From: Casuarina equisetifolia | Lineage: Eukaryota > Streptophyta > Magnoliopsida > Fagales > Casuarinaceae | Length of the DNA: 64,000 bases | Reading direction: 5' to 3' | NCBI GenBank assembly: GCA_028551475.1 | Contig: CM052362.1 | Coordinates: forward strand, 23,294,021-23,358,020 | Part shown: piece by piece, positions 62,801 to 64,000 of the stretch | Layout of the letters: each line of letters begins with the position of its first letter | Position numbering within the stretch: the stretch's first letter is position 1 | The notes under the pieces: generated by a model | Told to the model about the DNA's origin: nothing | Seen by the model: the letters and a program-made list of their open reading frames with translations, nothing else | Database searches by the model: none | Translations under genes and position numbers: made by a program

Positions 62801-63491
62801 TTTTTTACAAAAAGAACCCTAATATTTATGGATACAAACATAAGGATAATAAGGGTCAATAGTTGTACTAGGCTACTTGCCTCAATTCTAGTTAACAATA
62901 TTCTTATTGGTACATGAATAGAGAAATGAAGGGTGAACTTATGCAGTATTGATTTTTCTATAGGTACGAGTACAAGCACCATTAATTGTTGGTAGTAGCA
63001 TTGAAGGTGAGCAATTTAAACTTTGACTAATGGTTTTGATACTCATAATTACTTCCTATGGTAGTAGAGGTGCATAATGTAATGAACTGTGATGCCACCT
63101 TTGTTATTATGAGGCCTAGATTCAGAAAACAAAAACAACATGAAAATATTTTCTTTTTTCTTTTCAAAAAAGAAAAGCATACCTTATCCTTATATGTGCC
63201 ATAATATTGAACTATATTCTCATGTTCAAACTGACTTAAAAGAGTAATTTCCTGAAAAGTGAAGCATGGGATGAGAAAATATAATCCAAATAGAAAAGGC
63301 AAAATGAAAGAGGATAAACTTTTCCAAAGGTTGCACATAACTTCAGAGAATATTAGTTGTCAAACCCAAAAGTTTATAACAGTACAAATGTATAAGCCTA
63401 TCTCACCCACTTAAGTTGATTAATATGTTGCTTTCCTTGATAGCTTTGATCAAGCAATGAAACTTCCTTAACAGCAAAAAGTACTCCATTA
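59830..63491 (-). CDS. Kinase copy F: MEKK1-like, partial, NFG in place of DFG
   Basis: Exons 2-8: 63491-63407, 63251-63183, 62680-62523, 61584-61512, 61409-61362, 60443-60333 and 60033-59830, all in phase with no stop. Exon 1 lies beyond the right edge. AVK keeps its lysine and HRD is intact, but the metal-binding motif is NFG (LANFGLAK), as in copy E. Exon 6 is only 16 codons (AIESNDHVTLPSMAPE) and has lost the GT..FW part of the activation segment. [13 protein letters not shown] is normal. The C-terminus runs on to QILTASSFTSPTVAR, a serine/threonine-rich tail comparable to the MEKK1 tail and longer than in A, C or E. Exon 3 is 69 bases as in E, against 63 in A and C, so E and F are sisters. 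Confidence 0.8.
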
Positions 63492-64000
63492 CTGCAAAGA
63501 GACAAGAAAACCCAACAATAGACTATAAGTACAAATAATGTATCGAGACACAAAAAGCTAAGAATTTTTGTATTTATATGTCCTAATATAAAGAGATTAG
63601 CATTAACTGCTAAATTTTAGTTGTCCTAATTAAAGAGATTAGCATCAACTGCTAAATTTTAGCCCCATGCTTTAGTTTCAAGAAAAATCATGGTTTGTAA
63701 TGCAAAGCCAAAAATTATACATTTTCTTACAAAAGTGAAAAAGATAGGAAGCAAAAATATCATCAAACTATAGGAGATGTTGTGGAAGTAGAAGATGCCC
63801 ATCCTATTTGGTGACCAATTGGTATGGAAATTATAAGTGGTTTTCTGATAAGTAAGCAAAAGGCCAAGATTAGAGGTTATAGAAGAAGTAAAATAGAATT
63901 TGGACTATAAATAAAAAGCACAAAAAGAAATAACAACAGTGGCCATTTAAGATGCACATTCCTTTAATATCCAAATACTCAACATATACTATCAAAATTT
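63492..64000 (-). other. Start of intron 1 of kinase copy F
   Basis: AT-rich DNA with the same wording as intron 1 of copies A and C ('tttatatgtcctaatataa', 'aaccatgg/atcatggtttg'). The last 70 bases resemble 47770-47840 upstream of copy C. No exon 1 was seen before the window ends. Confidence 0.55.

Noticed and set aside
1-64000. CRISPR arrays, bacterial operons, rRNA genes or functional tRNA genes
   Set aside because: None seen. The only tRNA-like sequence is the SINE head at 40651; the genome is a plant nuclear one.

Overview
This window is nuclear DNA of a core eudicot plant. The evidence is AT-rich intergenic DNA, split genes with GT-AG introns, a DUF1644 gene, a TIR-domain immune-receptor exon (TIR-NLR genes are a dicot feature), MEKK1-type MAP kinase kinase kinases, and plant retroelements (Copia, a TRIM, LINE and SINE). 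The species cannot be named from the sequence.

Layout. 1-5.0 kb is intergenic. 5.1-5.9 kb carries a small three-exon plus-strand gene of an uncharacterised basic protein. Convergent to it at 6.6-11.5 kb is a DUF1644 zinc-finger-like gene whose 5' UTR holds a 3.7 kb intron. 12.2-13.8 kb is a decayed LINE fused to a kinase-gene remnant (13.8-14.3 kb). From 16.5 kb to the right edge lies a tandem array of MEKK1-like genes, all on the minus strand: copy A (16.5-29.0 kb, complete kinase, split in its first coding exon by a young Copia element at 23667-28971), remnant B (29.6-30.0 kb), remnant D (35.1-36.3 kb), copy C (39.6-47.7 kb, complete kinase domain but one in-frame stop near its start), copy E (53.6-57.7 kb, open frame but key catalytic residues replaced) and copy F (59.8 kb to beyond the edge, DFG replaced by NFG). 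A TIR-only gene (33.7-34.2 kb) lies upstream of A, and a decayed duplicate (49.5-50.0 kb) lies upstream of C. A TIR plus kinase block therefore seems to have been duplicated.

How the parts relate. In Arabidopsis, MEKK1 acts above MKK1/2 and MPK4 in immune signalling. It sits in a tandem cluster with MEKK2 and MEKK3, and an NLR (SUMM2) guards the pathway. Here a comparable array has expanded. A and C keep catalytic motifs, while E and F form a second clade with shared loss of the DFG aspartate, longer exon 3 and rearranged activation-segment exons. TIR fragments are interleaved. The best candidate for something undescribed is this array: pseudokinase-like MEKK paralogues with preserved reading frames, one of them apparently chimeric, beside TIR genes. 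A second notable event is a 1.7 kb copy of the DUF1644 promoter and 5' UTR exon pasted upstream of kinase remnant D.

All exon borders were read by eye from splice consensus, phase and comparison between paralogues. No database search or transcript data were available.
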